DNA from: Halopseudomonas xinjiangensis
Lineage (GTDB): Bacteria > Pseudomonadota > Gammaproteobacteria > Pseudomonadales > Pseudomonadaceae
DNA length: 64,000 nucleotides
Direction of reading: 5' to 3'
Assembly: GCF_900104945.1 (NCBI RefSeq)
Contig: NZ_LT629736.1
Location: forward strand, 1,178,001 to 1,242,000
A model generated the notes under the pieces. That model saw only the letters and a list, made by a program, of their open reading frames with translations, was not told the origin of the DNA and did not search any database. Made by a program: the position numbers and the translations under genes. Below, piece after piece: positions 40,337 to 48,563 of the stretch (position 1 is the stretch's first letter; each line of letters begins with the position of its first letter).

Positions 40337-40888
40337 ATGTACCAGCAATCGAAGTATGGGATCGTGCGACTCCGCGATAACGCGTGCATCCCCGAGACTG
40401 AAGGTAACCGGGACTGGGTCGAATTTCAGACATGGGTCGCGCAGGGCAACACGCCTTTGTCTGCGCCGGAGCCGACGATCACGGAGCGCCTGCAGCGCAA
40501 CAACGCCGCGTACAACGCCGCGACCGACGCGCTTACCGGCGACTACCCGCAGCTCGAAAAGGACACGTGGCCTACACAGGACACCGAAACCAAGACGTGG
40601 CTGGCCAGCCCAGGCAACGCCGAGACGCCGTGGATCGACCGGGCTGCGAAAGAGCGGGGTATCGACAAGGAGGAGTACGTCCGGCGTACGCTGATCAAGT
40701 CCCGGCAGTTCAAGGTGATGAGCGCGTTTCTCACTGGGCGCCGGCAGAAGTATGAGGACCAGATCAAGGCTGGCGGCAACCCCGGACTAGATTTCGAGTT
40801 GACGGAGGAGGTTCTACTGGAGCTGCACGCGATCCAGCAGACCGTGATGAACACCGCCGCGGCGGACCTTCAGGAAGCGATGCTATGA
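40337..40888 (+). CDS. tail fibre assembly/accessory protein
   Basis: 183 residues. YGIVRLRDNACIPETEGNRDWVEFQTWVAQGNTPLSAP is the pattern of short tail-fibre chaperone-like proteins encoded after the fibre. The rest is helical. It overlaps the next gene by 4 bp. Confidence 0.6.
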   Translation: MYQQSKYGIVRLRDNACIPETEGNRDWVEFQTWVAQGNTPLSAPEPTITERLQRNNAAYNAATDALTGDYPQLEKDTWPTQDTETKTWLASPGNAETPWIDRAAKERGIDKEEYVRRTLIKSRQFKVMSAFLTGRRQKYEDQIKAGGNPGLDFELTEEVLLELHAIQQTVMNTAAADLQEAML

Positions 40889-41346
40889 AGATAGTCTTTT
40901 CAACCGGCCCACACCTATCTTCTTGGGCGCTGCGTACCGCGCTCATGAGCGAGTGGAGCCACTGCGGCGTGATCATGGAAGACGACAAGACCGTAATCGA
41001 AGCATCGGCCAAACACGGCGTGGTCGAGACGCCGGTCGAGAAATTCACTCGCTACGGCAGATGGGTAATTCAGGACGTGCCAGTGCCGGACGAAGCGGCG
41101 GCATACGCTGCTGCGCGGGAAGAGCTCGGCAAGGGTTACGACTGGCTCGGCCTGCTCGGTATCGCTGCCCAGCGCGACTGGAACCATGCGGATCGCTGGT
41201 TCTGCTCAGAGCTGGTGCAATGGGCAAAGGTAAGCGGCGGGCTACTAGACCTGCGATTCGATCAGCGCCGGATTACCCCGCGTGATCTCTGGCTGTTGCC
41301 GTATCCGGTGACTGTATCGGAAGGCGTAAAAGCCGGTACTGCCTAA
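40885..41346 (+). CDS. papain-like (YiiX/NlpC-P60 type) peptidase or amidase
   Basis: 153 residues. FSTGPHLSSWALRTALMSEWSHCGVIMEDDKTVIEAS supplies the His (SHCGV), and YDWLGLLGIAAQRDWNHADRWFCSELVQWA supplies the Cys (WFCSEL). This His-before-Cys order is the permuted papain fold of the YiiX/YebB group. It may cut peptidoglycan or lipid substrates during entry or lysis. There is no signal peptide. The position after the fibre genes is odd for a tail-tip hydrolase. Confidence 0.7.
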   Translation: MKIVFSTGPHLSSWALRTALMSEWSHCGVIMEDDKTVIEASAKHGVVETPVEKFTRYGRWVIQDVPVPDEAAAYAAAREELGKGYDWLGLLGIAAQRDWNHADRWFCSELVQWAKVSGGLLDLRFDQRRITPRDLWLLPYPVTVSEGVKAGTA

Positions 41347-41570
41347 CCCGGCATACAACAAGGAGTGCCGGGGCTGATCGTCCCCGACTTCTGTAGTGTG
41401 CCATTGCTGCGCCATCAAATCCGCGAACCCAATCACAAAGGCATGAGCGGGCGAAGCGTTGCAATCTGCATAATCGCAACGGCATACTGATATTGCTCCG
41501 AGGCGAGGTTGGCACAGTGGCCAACGAACCCGACGAGCGCTACCGACAATTCCAATTTTGAGGTGATTAT

Positions 41571-41819
41571 ATGCTCGGAAGTACCAGCAAATTTAAGGTC
41601 GATCGCATCCTATTTAATAAAGGCGGTTTTGCCATCGCTGCCGGATATTGGGAGGGCGGCGACAAGCCCAGCCTGGCCTGCCGCTGGCATGAGCCAGATG
41701 GGATCGGTTATCCGCAGACTTTCGGAAAGCCCCAGTGGATGATCTTACCGGCCACCATGGTCAATATTCACGATGCCCTTGACCCGGCCAACGCGAAGGT
41801 TGAGCTAACCTTCGGCTGA
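41571..41819 (+). CDS. small conserved phage protein
   Basis: 82 residues with a good ribosome-binding site (GAGGTGATTAT). FKVDRILFNKGGFAIAAGYWEGGDKPSLACRWHEPDGIGYPQTFGKPQWMILP. Function unknown. The 224-bp gap upstream (41347-41570) is more AT-rich and shows no gene I can support. Confidence 0.6.
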   Translation: MLGSTSKFKVDRILFNKGGFAIAAGYWEGGDKPSLACRWHEPDGIGYPQTFGKPQWMILPATMVNIHDALDPANAKVELTFG

Positions 41820-41835
41820 GAACGCTCTTTCAAAG

Positions 41836-41862
41836 AAACCCCGCTTCGGCGGGGTTTTTTAT
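41836..41862 (+). terminator. rho-independent terminator before the endolysin
   Basis: AACCCCGC-TTCG-GCGGGGTT followed by TTTT. This is a very stable UUCG-capped hairpin. Confidence 0.85.
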
Positions 41863-41879
41863 TGCCTGGAGAAAAGCAC

Positions 41880-42416
41880 ATGGCAGTGATCAAGCCCGAC
41901 AAGGCTGGCGGTATCAACGTGGTCGCCTTCCTCGACATGCTCGCATGGAGCGAGGGGACCAGCACCATTCTGGCCAGCGATGACGGCTACAACGTGATCG
42001 TCGGCGGCGAGCTGTTCGACGACTACAGCGACCACCCGCGCAAGCTTGTGCCGCTGCCGAACCTGGGCATCAAGTCCACCGCGGCGGGGCGGTATCAATT
42101 CCTGTCGCGCACCTGGGATGCGATCGTGCGCAACTACGGGTTTCGCGGGCGCTTCATTCCTGAGGCGCAGGACCTGGCCGCGATCAAGCTGTTGCAGGAG
42201 TGCGGCGCGCTGCCGCTGATCCGCGAAGGCAGCATCGTCGAAGCCATCCGCCAGGCGGCGCCCATCTGGGCCAGCCTGCCCGGGGCAGGGTACGGCCAGC
42301 GCGAGCACAAGCTGGCCAGGCTGCTGGGCATCTATGGCGAAGAGCGCGTTGCCGAGGTCCGGCCGGACAACCAGCTGGTCGCCATCTACTGCAACTGCGG
42401 GGGTGCGCTCGCATGA
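41880..42416 (+). CDS. endolysin (lambda R-type lytic transglycosylase, GH104-like)
   Basis: 178 residues from the ATG at 41880 (TGGAGAAAAGCAC upstream). MLAWSEGTSTILASDDGYNVIVGGELFDDYSDHPRKLVPLPNLGIKSTAAGRYQFLSRTWDAIV contains the catalytic Glu (SEGT) and the STAAGRYQ loop of the lambda R family. It has no signal peptide, so release depends on the holin. Confidence 0.9.
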   Translation: MAVIKPDKAGGINVVAFLDMLAWSEGTSTILASDDGYNVIVGGELFDDYSDHPRKLVPLPNLGIKSTAAGRYQFLSRTWDAIVRNYGFRGRFIPEAQDLAAIKLLQECGALPLIREGSIVEAIRQAAPIWASLPGAGYGQREHKLARLLGIYGEERVAEVRPDNQLVAIYCNCGGALA

Positions 42417-42937
42417 TCACCCGCGCAAAGCTGTTGCTGTACGCCGCCGTCATGGCCAGCCTGCTCGCGGCGGGTGCCGGCGGGGCGTGGTTTGTGCAGG
42501 ACAATCGCTGGCAGGCGAAGTACAGCGATGCCGAAACGCTGCACAGCAACACCCTGGCCGAGATCGCCCGCGCCGGCGCGCGGCAGCTGCAGACCGAGCA
42601 GGCCAAGCGGATCCAGCTCGAGCAGGAGCGCGAGCTCATCGACCAACACCACTTCAAGGAATACACCGATGTCACGCAGACCAACGCTCAGCTTGTTGCT
42701 GACCTCGATGCTGCTCGCCGGCGGCTGTCAGTCCGCATCAACCCTCCAGCCCGTTGCGACAGCCTGCCCACCACCAGCCCAGCCGCCGGCTTGGATGATG
42801 AAGAAGTTCGAGCCGAGATACACCCAGCGGATGCAGCACGTATTGCAGCCATCACCGGAGACGCCGACGAGTGCGCCGTGACGTTGGGGGCATTGCAGGA
42901 GTGGGTGAGGGCGGAGAAGAAGCCTCCGGTGCCGTAG
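42413..42937 (+). CDS. spanin inner-membrane subunit Rz
   Basis: 174 residues from the ATG at 42413, overlapping the endolysin stop by 4 bp. An N-terminal membrane anchor (LLLYAAVMASLLAAGAGGAWFV) is followed by a coiled coil (DAETLHSNTLAEIARAGARQLQTEQAKRIQLEQERELIDQ). With Rz1 it fuses inner and outer membranes at lysis. DNA encoding the C-terminal half also encodes Rz1 in another frame. Confidence 0.85.
   Translation: MITRAKLLLYAAVMASLLAAGAGGAWFVQDNRWQAKYSDAETLHSNTLAEIARAGARQLQTEQAKRIQLEQERELIDQHHFKEYTDVTQTNAQLVADLDAARRRLSVRINPPARCDSLPTTSPAAGLDDEEVRAEIHPADAARIAAITGDADECAVTLGALQEWVRAEKKPPVP
42669..42881 (+). CDS. spanin outer-membrane lipoprotein Rz1 (nested in Rz)
   Basis: 70 residues in the +1 frame within Rz. 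A lipoprotein signal (RRPTLSLLLTSMLLAGGC) gives Cys at about 20, and the mature part is Pro-rich (VATACPPPAQPPAWMM). Nested, proline-rich Rz1 is the usual arrangement. Confidence 0.8.
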   Translation: MSRRPTLSLLLTSMLLAGGCQSASTLQPVATACPPPAQPPAWMMKKFEPRYTQRMQHVLQPSPETPTSAP

Positions 42938-42944
42938 GAGGGGT

Positions 42945-42971
42945 CGTAAAAGGGAGCCCGCCTGAGCGGGC
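42945..42971 (-). terminator. leftward terminator after the tiny hydrophobic gene
   Basis: On the minus strand GCCCGC-TCAG-GCGGGC followed by TCCCTTTTA, convergent with Rz. Confidence 0.65.
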
Positions 42972-42978
42972 CACCAGC

Positions 42979-43077
42979 CTACCCAAGCATTGGCATGGGC
43001 AGGTTATAAACTACGATCCATAGCTCGACGAGCTTGATCAATAGTTGAACTACTTCCGTAAGGAATAAGATTTTCAT
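42979..43077 (-). CDS. 32-residue hydrophobic peptide with structured leader
   Basis: The frame MKILFLTEVVQLLIKLVELW continues with IVVYNLPMPMLG: one amphipathic-to-hydrophobic helix in a visibly AT-rich stretch, ending at a leftward terminator. The ribosome-binding site is only AGG directly against the ATG. The upstream RNA has two hairpins (43213-43260 and near 43085-43102). Size, hydrophobicity and structured leader recall type I toxin peptides, but no antisense RNA has been identified. Confidence 0.4.
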   Translation of the reverse strand: MKILFLTEVVQLLIKLVELWIVVYNLPMPMLG

Positions 43078-43212
43078 CCTATTGAACCTTTGTACGAACG
43101 TTGATGTTCGTCGGCCGGTTTCAACCTTAAGTTGACAGGGTCGTCATCTTTTCCCAGTATAGAGAGGCTTATCGCTGTACCGAGAGATCGTCCTAGCCGA
43201 CGGTTCTTTCGC

Positions 43213-43260
43213 AAGCTTTCGTGCGGATTTGCGCGCTAACGCTCTTTCGCATGAAAGCTT
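43213..43260 (-). other. long inverted repeat (possible structured leader or sRNA)
   Basis: AAGCTTTCRTGCG arms of 13 bp (one mismatch) with a 22-nt loop. On the minus strand it follows a very strong ribosome-binding site and a three-codon frame (AAGGAGGTAACTATGGAAGAG then TAA), which looks like a leader-peptide or translation-standby element. The rest of 43078-43498 is AT-rich with no protein gene I can support. Confidence 0.45.
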
Positions 43261-43498
43261 TTTATTTACTCTTCCATAGTTACCTCCTTGCCCAGTGGCT
43301 TGGCTTAGGTGCGGTTGAATCGTAGCACCAACTGCCAGCCATGTTATCAGCTGCGTTTGCTTCTCCAATACTACACAGACATTCTGTCCTTTATTGTGGT
43401 AATCCGACGAACGGTAGTTTACTTAAGCAAATAAATATGCAGGCCATAATTAGGTCCTTTTGAGGCCCTCTTTCGGGACTCATAGCTATGGCGGGGAT

Positions 43499-43741
43499 TC
43501 AGTCTTCCTTTACGCAACAATCCACTGCAGCCTCAACCAATGCTCGCCGCCCGGCAACTGTGTCCAGGTCCTTCGCGCCCATCTTCATATCGGTATCAAG
43601 GCGTTCAGCGTCGCTCTGATCCTCCAGCGGGTTCCAGCCTTCCTTGTCCAGGGTGATGTTGCACAACGTGCCGTCACCGCAGTTCTGTATTTCGTATCCC
43701 GCGGCAGCGCCGGCGCGCTCCATCAGATGTTTGTCAGTCAT
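43499..43741 (-). CDS. conserved small phage protein
   Basis: 80 residues, acidic, five cysteines. MTDKHLMERAGAAAGYEIQNCGDGTLCNITLDKEGWNPLEDQSDAERL is a pattern common to phage early proteins in Pseudomonas. It follows the SRAP gene by 16 bp, so it is probably in the same SOS operon. Function unknown. Confidence 0.6.
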   Translation of the reverse strand: MTDKHLMERAGAAAGYEIQNCGDGTLCNITLDKEGWNPLEDQSDAERLDTDMKMGAKDLDTVAGRRALVEAAVDCCVKED

Positions 43742-43757
43742 ATCGTTCCCCTTTTGG

Positions 43758-44441
43758 TTAAATCTCTCGCTCGATCAGATGGCTGCCTTCGTTGCGCACG
43801 TTCCCAACCGCTTTATCGACGGGAAACCACTCAAAGGCTTCGACTGGTTCGGCATGGTGTCGCGCCAGATCTTCGGCGCGCTCGGGTAGCAGCCCCGGCT
43901 CCAGCCATTCCCGCGCTACGTCAGGCGGCAGCACCACCGGCCGGCGATCGTGAATATCCACCATGCCTTGGTCGCTATCCGCTGTGATGATAGCGAAGCC
44001 GCCTGTGTCGTCCTCGTCCTTTGGCAGCTGTGCGATCGCAGCCATGAGCATGGGCGCATCGCTCGCGTGGCGGATGTAGTAGGGCTGCTTCTTCTTCGGA
44101 TCGTTCGGATCCTTTACCCATTCAAACCAGCCGTCCGCAGGCACCAGGCACCGGCCGGTGCACCATATTCCCTTCCAGAACTTGCTCGTCGCGGCTGTCT
44201 CAAGCCTGGCGTTGATGGGAGGCGGGCGCTTGCCCTTCGCCCAGAATGGGGCATAGCCCCAGCGGACCGGCTCAACATGCAGTTGGTCGTCATGCTCGTG
44301 GATGATCTGCACTTGGGTGCTCGGAGGCACGTTGTAGCGCGCGATCGGTGCATCGCTGGGAGGGGAGGCGAGCCGCTTCGGGCTGGCCAGGTAGCGCATG
44401 TACTGTTGTAGAGCTCGGTGCTGGGCGATGCGTCCGCACAT
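43758..44441 (-). CDS. SRAP-domain protein (YedK/HMCES-like)
   Basis: 227 residues from the ATG at 44441, so that Met is followed by the obligatory Cys2 (MCGRIAQ). Family landmarks are RYNVPPSTQVQII, RWGYAPFWAK, INARLETA, CLVPADGWFEW (Glu) and VDIHDRRPVVL (His). SRAP proteins crosslink Cys2 to abasic sites in single-stranded DNA and shield them from cleavage. A phage copy under probable SOS control would protect replicating phage DNA. A longer frame to 44477 would abolish the N-terminal Cys and is rejected. Confidence 0.92.
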   Translation of the reverse strand: MCGRIAQHRALQQYMRYLASPKRLASPPSDAPIARYNVPPSTQVQIIHEHDDQLHVEPVRWGYAPFWAKGKRPPPINARLETAATSKFWKGIWCTGRCLVPADGWFEWVKDPNDPKKKQPYYIRHASDAPMLMAAIAQLPKDEDDTGGFAIITADSDQGMVDIHDRRPVVLPPDVAREWLEPGLLPERAEDLARHHAEPVEAFEWFPVDKAVGNVRNEGSHLIEREI

Positions 44442-44500
44442 GGAAGGTCCTCGTTTGTTACTTCGAGGATAGGACACTGTTCAGCACGACGTGGCTCAGG

Positions 44501-44809
44501 TCACCGCTGTAGGCAAATCCAGCTCTGCGCGTAGCCCACTCCATCTACGAACTCGGTTCCGGTAAGTGTCATGCCGAGCGGCCCCATGGAATGAAGCTGG
44601 ACGTCGACGAGGTCCGGCCACGGTGACGTTTGGAGCGGCCACTCACCCTTGAGCGTAGCAATGACCGATGCGCGGCCCATCTTCACCCCGTCGCCGATGT
44701 TGCTTTGGTGCTCAATGCGCACGTCCGCCGTGATCCTCTCGGCGTCGCGTAGCTGTTTCTTGTCGAGCGGTTTACCGAGGAGGCGCATGCGGGTGATCTG
44801 GAAATGCAT
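44501..44809 (-). CDS. conserved phage/SOS-associated protein
   Basis: 102 residues: MHFQITRMRLLGKPLDKKQLRDAERITADVRIEHQSNIGDGVKMGRASVIATLKGEWPLQTSPW. It is the first gene behind a LexA box and precedes the SRAP gene. Function unknown. I recognise no domain. Confidence 0.65.
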   Translation of the reverse strand: MHFQITRMRLLGKPLDKKQLRDAERITADVRIEHQSNIGDGVKMGRASVIATLKGEWPLQTSPWPDLVDVQLHSMGPLGMTLTGTEFVDGVGYAQSWICLQR

Positions 44810-44824
44810 AGGATTGTTTTTGTA

Positions 44825-44840
44825 CTGGCTGGATATACAG
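44825..44840 (-). promoter_or_regulatory. LexA box upstream of the SRAP operon
   Basis: On the minus strand CTGTATATCCAGCCAG: CTG-N10-CAG with the left half identical to the consensus CTGTATAT. It ends 16 bp before the start of the 102-residue gene. Confidence 0.65.
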
Positions 44841-45050
44841 CATTAAACCAGCAGAGGCGGGAGCACGCCAAGTGGAATCTCGGCGAGCCGGAGACGTGCC
44901 TGGCGACACGAGGGGAGGCGGGTTCGCGCAAAACCCCAACGTAAACCATTGATTCGCATAGATGGCGAAACGCACAAAACTCCCGAAAAAGGCGCTGGCG
45001 TAGCTGGCCTGTTTTGCGTAGAATCAACGGCTTAGCTGGCGTGAGACGCC

Positions 45051-45100
45051 TGCATGGGGTGCAAGGGGTCGAGTGTTCGAATCACTCCGTCCCGACCAAA
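45051..45100 (+). repeat. attR: 50-bp core repeat
   Basis: Perfect copy of 884-933 (3' part of tRNA-Pro). The sequence before it does not complete a tRNA, so only the left copy is a gene. Marks the right end of the prophage. Confidence 0.95.
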
Positions 45101-45103
45101 CAT

Positions 45104-45141
45104 TAAAAAATCCAGTCACTCAACGGTGATTGGATTTTTTT
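45104..45141 (+). terminator. original host terminator of tRNA-Pro, displaced by the prophage
   Basis: AAAAAATCCAGTCAC pairs with GTGATTGGATTTTTT across 6 nt, 4 bp after attR. In the uninfected chromosome it would lie directly behind the tRNA. Confidence 0.75.
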
Positions 45142-45190
45142 ATGCCTGAAGGTTTTCGCACGTTTTAGAATTTTGCGCGACTTTTTTGCC

Positions 45191-45440
45191 CTACCGATGC
45201 TTGAGGCTTCCATCAAGCCGGTTAATACGGGCTTCGAACTCCTGGTTCTTTTGCTGTTCAGGGGTCAAGGCTTTGCCCTCGGGAGGGTCGCCGTTGCGCG
45301 CGATTCGTAATTGGTCCACCCAGCGACGAAGTGCTGATTGGCCAACCCCAAAGGACTTGCTCGCCTAGATGACCGAGTAGCCCCTGGTCTAGAACTAACA
45401 ACGCTGCATCATGCTTGAACTCTGGAACACGTGCGACGTT
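45191..45440 (-). pseudogene. decayed IS3-family orfA (transposase N-terminal HTH)
   Basis: Read leftward, VPEFKHDAALLVLDQG is followed after a frameshift by SKSFGVGQSALRRWVDQL, then LTPEQQKNQEFEARINRLDGSLKHR and a stop. This is the usual IS3 OrfA layout (PEFK...AA.LVLDQG, GVGQSALRRWV, LTPEQQ...E.RI.RL) with a lost start, one frameshift and a truncated end. No OrfB or terminal inverted repeats are seen. The remainder of 45442-45652 holds nothing I can identify. Confidence 0.75.
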
Positions 45441-45652
45441 GTCTTGTTATCGCACCTTAGCTGTGCACCAACCATCTCGGTATCCGGGATTAGTAGACCG
45501 CTACAAAGGGTAAGTTTTCATGCTGCAGTCGACACCTCGCTTAGTTCGGCGCTGGATCCCATGCCGTACGATTCATCCGTACAAAGATGCTCAAGTTAGC
45601 AGTATCCTTGCCATCACAGCGGGTGCGGGCCGCCACGACGGCATAGGGCACG

Positions 45653-45802
45653 ATGGAAGAAGAGACTCGCGAAATACTTACCCTCGACGATGTGGCTGCC
45701 TACCTGAAGGTAGGTAAGCGAACGGTCTATCGCTTGGCCTTTAAAGTCGGCGGGACATGGCGCTTCTCGGGCACTGATATCGATATGTGGATCAAGCAGT
45801 AG
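45653..45802 (+). CDS. short HTH (excisionase/MerR-type) protein of the RM island
   Basis: 49 residues. EILTLDDVAAYLKVGKRTVYRLAFKVGGTWRFSGTDIDMWIKQ is the helix-turn-helix protein usually encoded upstream of hsdM. Compared with the common form (YRLAQAGKIPAFKVGGTWRF), about seven residues between helix and wing are missing, so it may be a non-functional deletion derivative or have an altered wing. Confidence 0.65.
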   Translation: MEEETREILTLDDVAAYLKVGKRTVYRLAFKVGGTWRFSGTDIDMWIKQ

Positions 45803-45869
45803 TCGATGGACGTTTTGAACGCTAGCCGGGCAGACAACACGGCCAAAAATCCAGGAAAGTGAATTGTTC

Positions 45870-48563
45870 ATGAAACAAGAAAAAATAACCCTCTCCCAGC
45901 TCGAAGGTTTCCTCTTCAAAGCCGCCGACATCCTGCGCGGCAAGATGGACGCCAGTGAGTTCAAGGAATTCATCTTCGGCATGCTGTTCATCAAGCGCCT
46001 GTCCGACGAGTTCGACCGCAAGCGCGCGGTGTTGCGTAATACAACCTACGTCCACCTAATGGGCCAGCCCGCGGTGCTGGAGGAGCTGCTCAATGACAAG
46101 ACCTCCTACGGCGACACCTTCTTCGTGCCGCCTCGCGCCCGCTGGCATGAAAGCTGGTTCGACGAGGAGGGCAACGAGGTGCCGGCGCTTAAGCACCTAA
46201 AGCACGACATAGGCAGCATGCTTAACAAGGCCATTGCTGCGATCGAAGATGAGAACGACGCCCTGGCCGGGGTGCTGAAGAACAACATCGAATTCAACGC
46301 CGTCAAGGGTAAGACCAAGATCCCTGATCAGAAGTGGAAAGACCTGCTCGATCACTTCAACCAGCCCCAGTTCGTGCTGGTCAATGACAACTTCGAGTTC
46401 CCCGACCTGCTTGGTGCTGCCTACGAATACCTGATTAAGTATTTCGCCGACAGCGCGGGTAAGAAGGGCGGAGAGTTCTATACGCCCGCTGAGGTGGTGC
46501 GCCTGCTGGTGCAGCTCACTAAGCCCAAAGCCGGCAATACCGTATACGACCCCACCGCCGGCTCCGGCGGCTTTCTTATTCAGGCGCACCAGTATGTGGA
46601 AGAGCAGGGCCAGGACCCGAATGACCTCGCTCTCTACGGCCAGGACTCCAATGGTACGGTCTGGTCTATCTGTAATATGAACATGATTCTCCACAACATC
46701 ACCCGCTTCACCATTGAACACGGGGATACGCTGGAAGACCCGCAGATTCTTGAGAAAAACCAGCCGCGCAAGTTCGACTGTGTGCTCGCCAACCCACCGT
46801 TCTCGCAGAACTACAGCCGCGCCACTATGAGCTTCACCAACCGCTTCCGCGAGTTCTGTCCGGAAACCGGCAAGAAGGCTGACCTCATGTTCATGCAGCA
46901 CATGATCGCCAGCCTTAAGCCCGAGGGGCACATGGCCACCGTCATGCCCCACGGCGTGCTGTTCCGCGGCGGTAAGGAAAAACTCATTCGCGAGTTACTG
47001 ATCGAAGACGATTATCTAGAGGCCATCATCAGCCTGCCGCCCGGCCTGTTCTACGGCACCGGCATTCCCGCCTGTGTGCTTGTGGTCAACAAAAGCAAGC
47101 CCGACGCGCTACGCAACCAGGTGCTGTTCATCAACGCCGATCGCGAATACGCCGAGGGCAAGAACCAGAACAAGCTCCGGCCCGAAGACATCGAGAAGAT
47201 CGACCACGTTTTCACCCACAAGCTGACCATCGATAAATACAGCCGTCTGGTGGACAAGGAGGAGATCGTCAAGCGGCACGACTACAACCTCAATATTCGC
47301 CGCTACGTGGACAACACCCCCGCCCCTGAACCGGAAGACCTGCAGGCTCACCTCATCGGCGGCATTCCCGAGAGCGAGGTCGCAGCCAAACGGTCCGAGT
47401 TCGACAAGTTTGGCGTGCAACCCGACACCCTGTTCGAACCTCTGCGCCCGGGCTACCTGGCCTTCCGTCCCGCGTTGGACACCAAGCCTGCTATCAAGGC
47501 GATACTGGAGTCGGACGAGAACCTTCAAGCAAGGGTCGCTGGGCATCACGCCGCACTGGAGCAATGGTGGCAGGTGGCACGAGGCGACTTCTCCCAACTA
47601 AGGGAAGGGCGCAAGCTGCCCGACGTGCGCAGCGAACTGCTCACCACGCTCAAGCACAAACTCCAGCCCCTGGGTGTGCTGGATGAATTCAAGAGCGCAG
47701 GCGTATTCGTTAACTGGTGGCAAGTCATCCGTTATGACCTGAAGACTGTCGTCTCCACTGGCTGGCACCACACCCTGATCCCGGACAGCTACCTCATCGC
47801 CGAGTACTTCCAAAAAGAGGCCAGCGAGATCGAGGTATTGGAGGGCAATATCAACGAGGCCCAGGGCGCGCTGGCCGAGGCAGTCGAAGCCGCCGCCGAA
47901 GCCTCCAATTACGAGCCGGAAGAGGCCGAAGGCGAAGAAGGCGAGGGCAAGCTCACAGCTGCGGTCATCAAGAAATATCTTAAGGCACTGATTGACGACC
48001 TCGCCGATGCCAGAACCGACTCCGCAAGAAAGGAGCGCGAGCGGTACGACAACCTACGCGACGGTATCAGCGCCGTTGAAAAGCGCATCAAGGAATTCAA
48101 GGATCGATTCAAGATCAAGCAGGGCGAGCTGCAGCAGAAGCTGCAGCTAAAACGTATTGGTGGAGAAGAGGTAAAGGCTGAAACCAGGACGATTATCGCC
48201 CATGCCAAGGGTGTTATTCAGACTTTGAACCCTGAAGTAAAGGACCAGAAGAAAAAGCTTATTGCCCTGCAGAGGGACCTCGCCGCGCTGGAGATGCGAC
48301 TCGCCCGTGTCGACGGCCTGCTCGCTGCCATCGGCGGCCAGTTGAGCGAGGCGGACGCCAAACGCCTGGTCCTGAAAAAACTTCACGATAACGCTAATGA
48401 AGAACTGCTGCGCTATCTGAATGCTGAAAAACGCGCGCTGCTCGGCACCGTCGTTAACCTGTGGGACAAGTACCAGGTGTCGAGTCGCCAGCTTGAACGC
48501 GCACGCAGAGAGACCTTGGAAGCTCTCAATGGGTTCCTTAAGGGATTGGGGTATTTGGAATGA
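45870..48563 (+). CDS. hsdM: type I restriction-modification, N6-adenine methyltransferase subunit
   Basis: 897 residues from the ATG at 45870; a TTG at 45864 is better spaced from AGGAAAG and would add two residues. The N-terminal helical domain is [44 protein letters not shown] motif I is [15 protein letters not shown] and motif IV is [11 protein letters not shown], the gamma-type N6-adenine MTase order. The last 280 residues are coiled coil, with an acidic low-complexity part ([10 protein letters not shown]), which makes this HsdM far longer than the roughly 500-residue E. coli type. It modifies host DNA with HsdS. Confidence 0.95.
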   Translation: MKQEKITLSQLEGFLFKAADILRGKMDASEFKEFIFGMLFIKRLSDEFDRKRAVLRNTTYVHLMGQPAVLEELLNDKTSYGDTFFVPPRARWHESWFDEEGNEVPALKHLKHDIGSMLNKAIAAIEDENDALAGVLKNNIEFNAVKGKTKIPDQKWKDLLDHFNQPQFVLVNDNFEFPDLLGAAYEYLIKYFADSAGKKGGEFYTPAEVVRLLVQLTKPKAGNTVYDPTAGSGGFLIQAHQYVEEQGQDPNDLALYGQDSNGTVWSICNMNMILHNITRFTIEHGDTLEDPQILEKNQPRKFDCVLANPPFSQNYSRATMSFTNRFREFCPETGKKADLMFMQHMIASLKPEGHMATVMPHGVLFRGGKEKLIRELLIEDDYLEAIISLPPGLFYGTGIPACVLVVNKSKPDALRNQVLFINADREYAEGKNQNKLRPEDIEKIDHVFTHKLTIDKYSRLVDKEEIVKRHDYNLNIRRYVDNTPAPEPEDLQAHLIGGIPESEVAAKRSEFDKFGVQPDTLFEPLRPGYLAFRPALDTKPAIKAILESDENLQARVAGHHAALEQWWQVARGDFSQLREGRKLPDVRSELLTTLKHKLQPLGVLDEFKSAGVFVNWWQVIRYDLKTVVSTGWHHTLIPDSYLIAEYFQKEASEIEVLEGNINEAQGALAEAVEAAAEASNYEPEEAEGEEGEGKLTAAVIKKYLKALIDDLADARTDSARKERERYDNLRDGISAVEKRIKEFKDRFKIKQGELQQKLQLKRIGGEEVKAETRTIIAHAKGVIQTLNPEVKDQKKKLIALQRDLAALEMRLARVDGLLAAIGGQLSEADAKRLVLKKLHDNANEELLRYLNAEKRALLGTVVNLWDKYQVSSRQLERARRETLEALNGFLKGLGYLE

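Noticed and set aside
41245-41524. Two leftward frames after the papain-like hydrolase
   Set aside because: They overlap the end of the hydrolase gene antisense, have no start signals and no recognisable motifs.
43144-43368. 74-residue leftward frame in the AT-rich gap left of the SRAP operon
   Set aside because: It starts with TTG without a ribosome-binding site and runs through the long inverted repeat, which better explains the conservation of this DNA as RNA structure.
44683-45027. 114-residue leftward frame across the LexA box and near attR
   Set aside because: It overlaps the 44501-44809 gene in the wrong frame and would cover the regulatory box.
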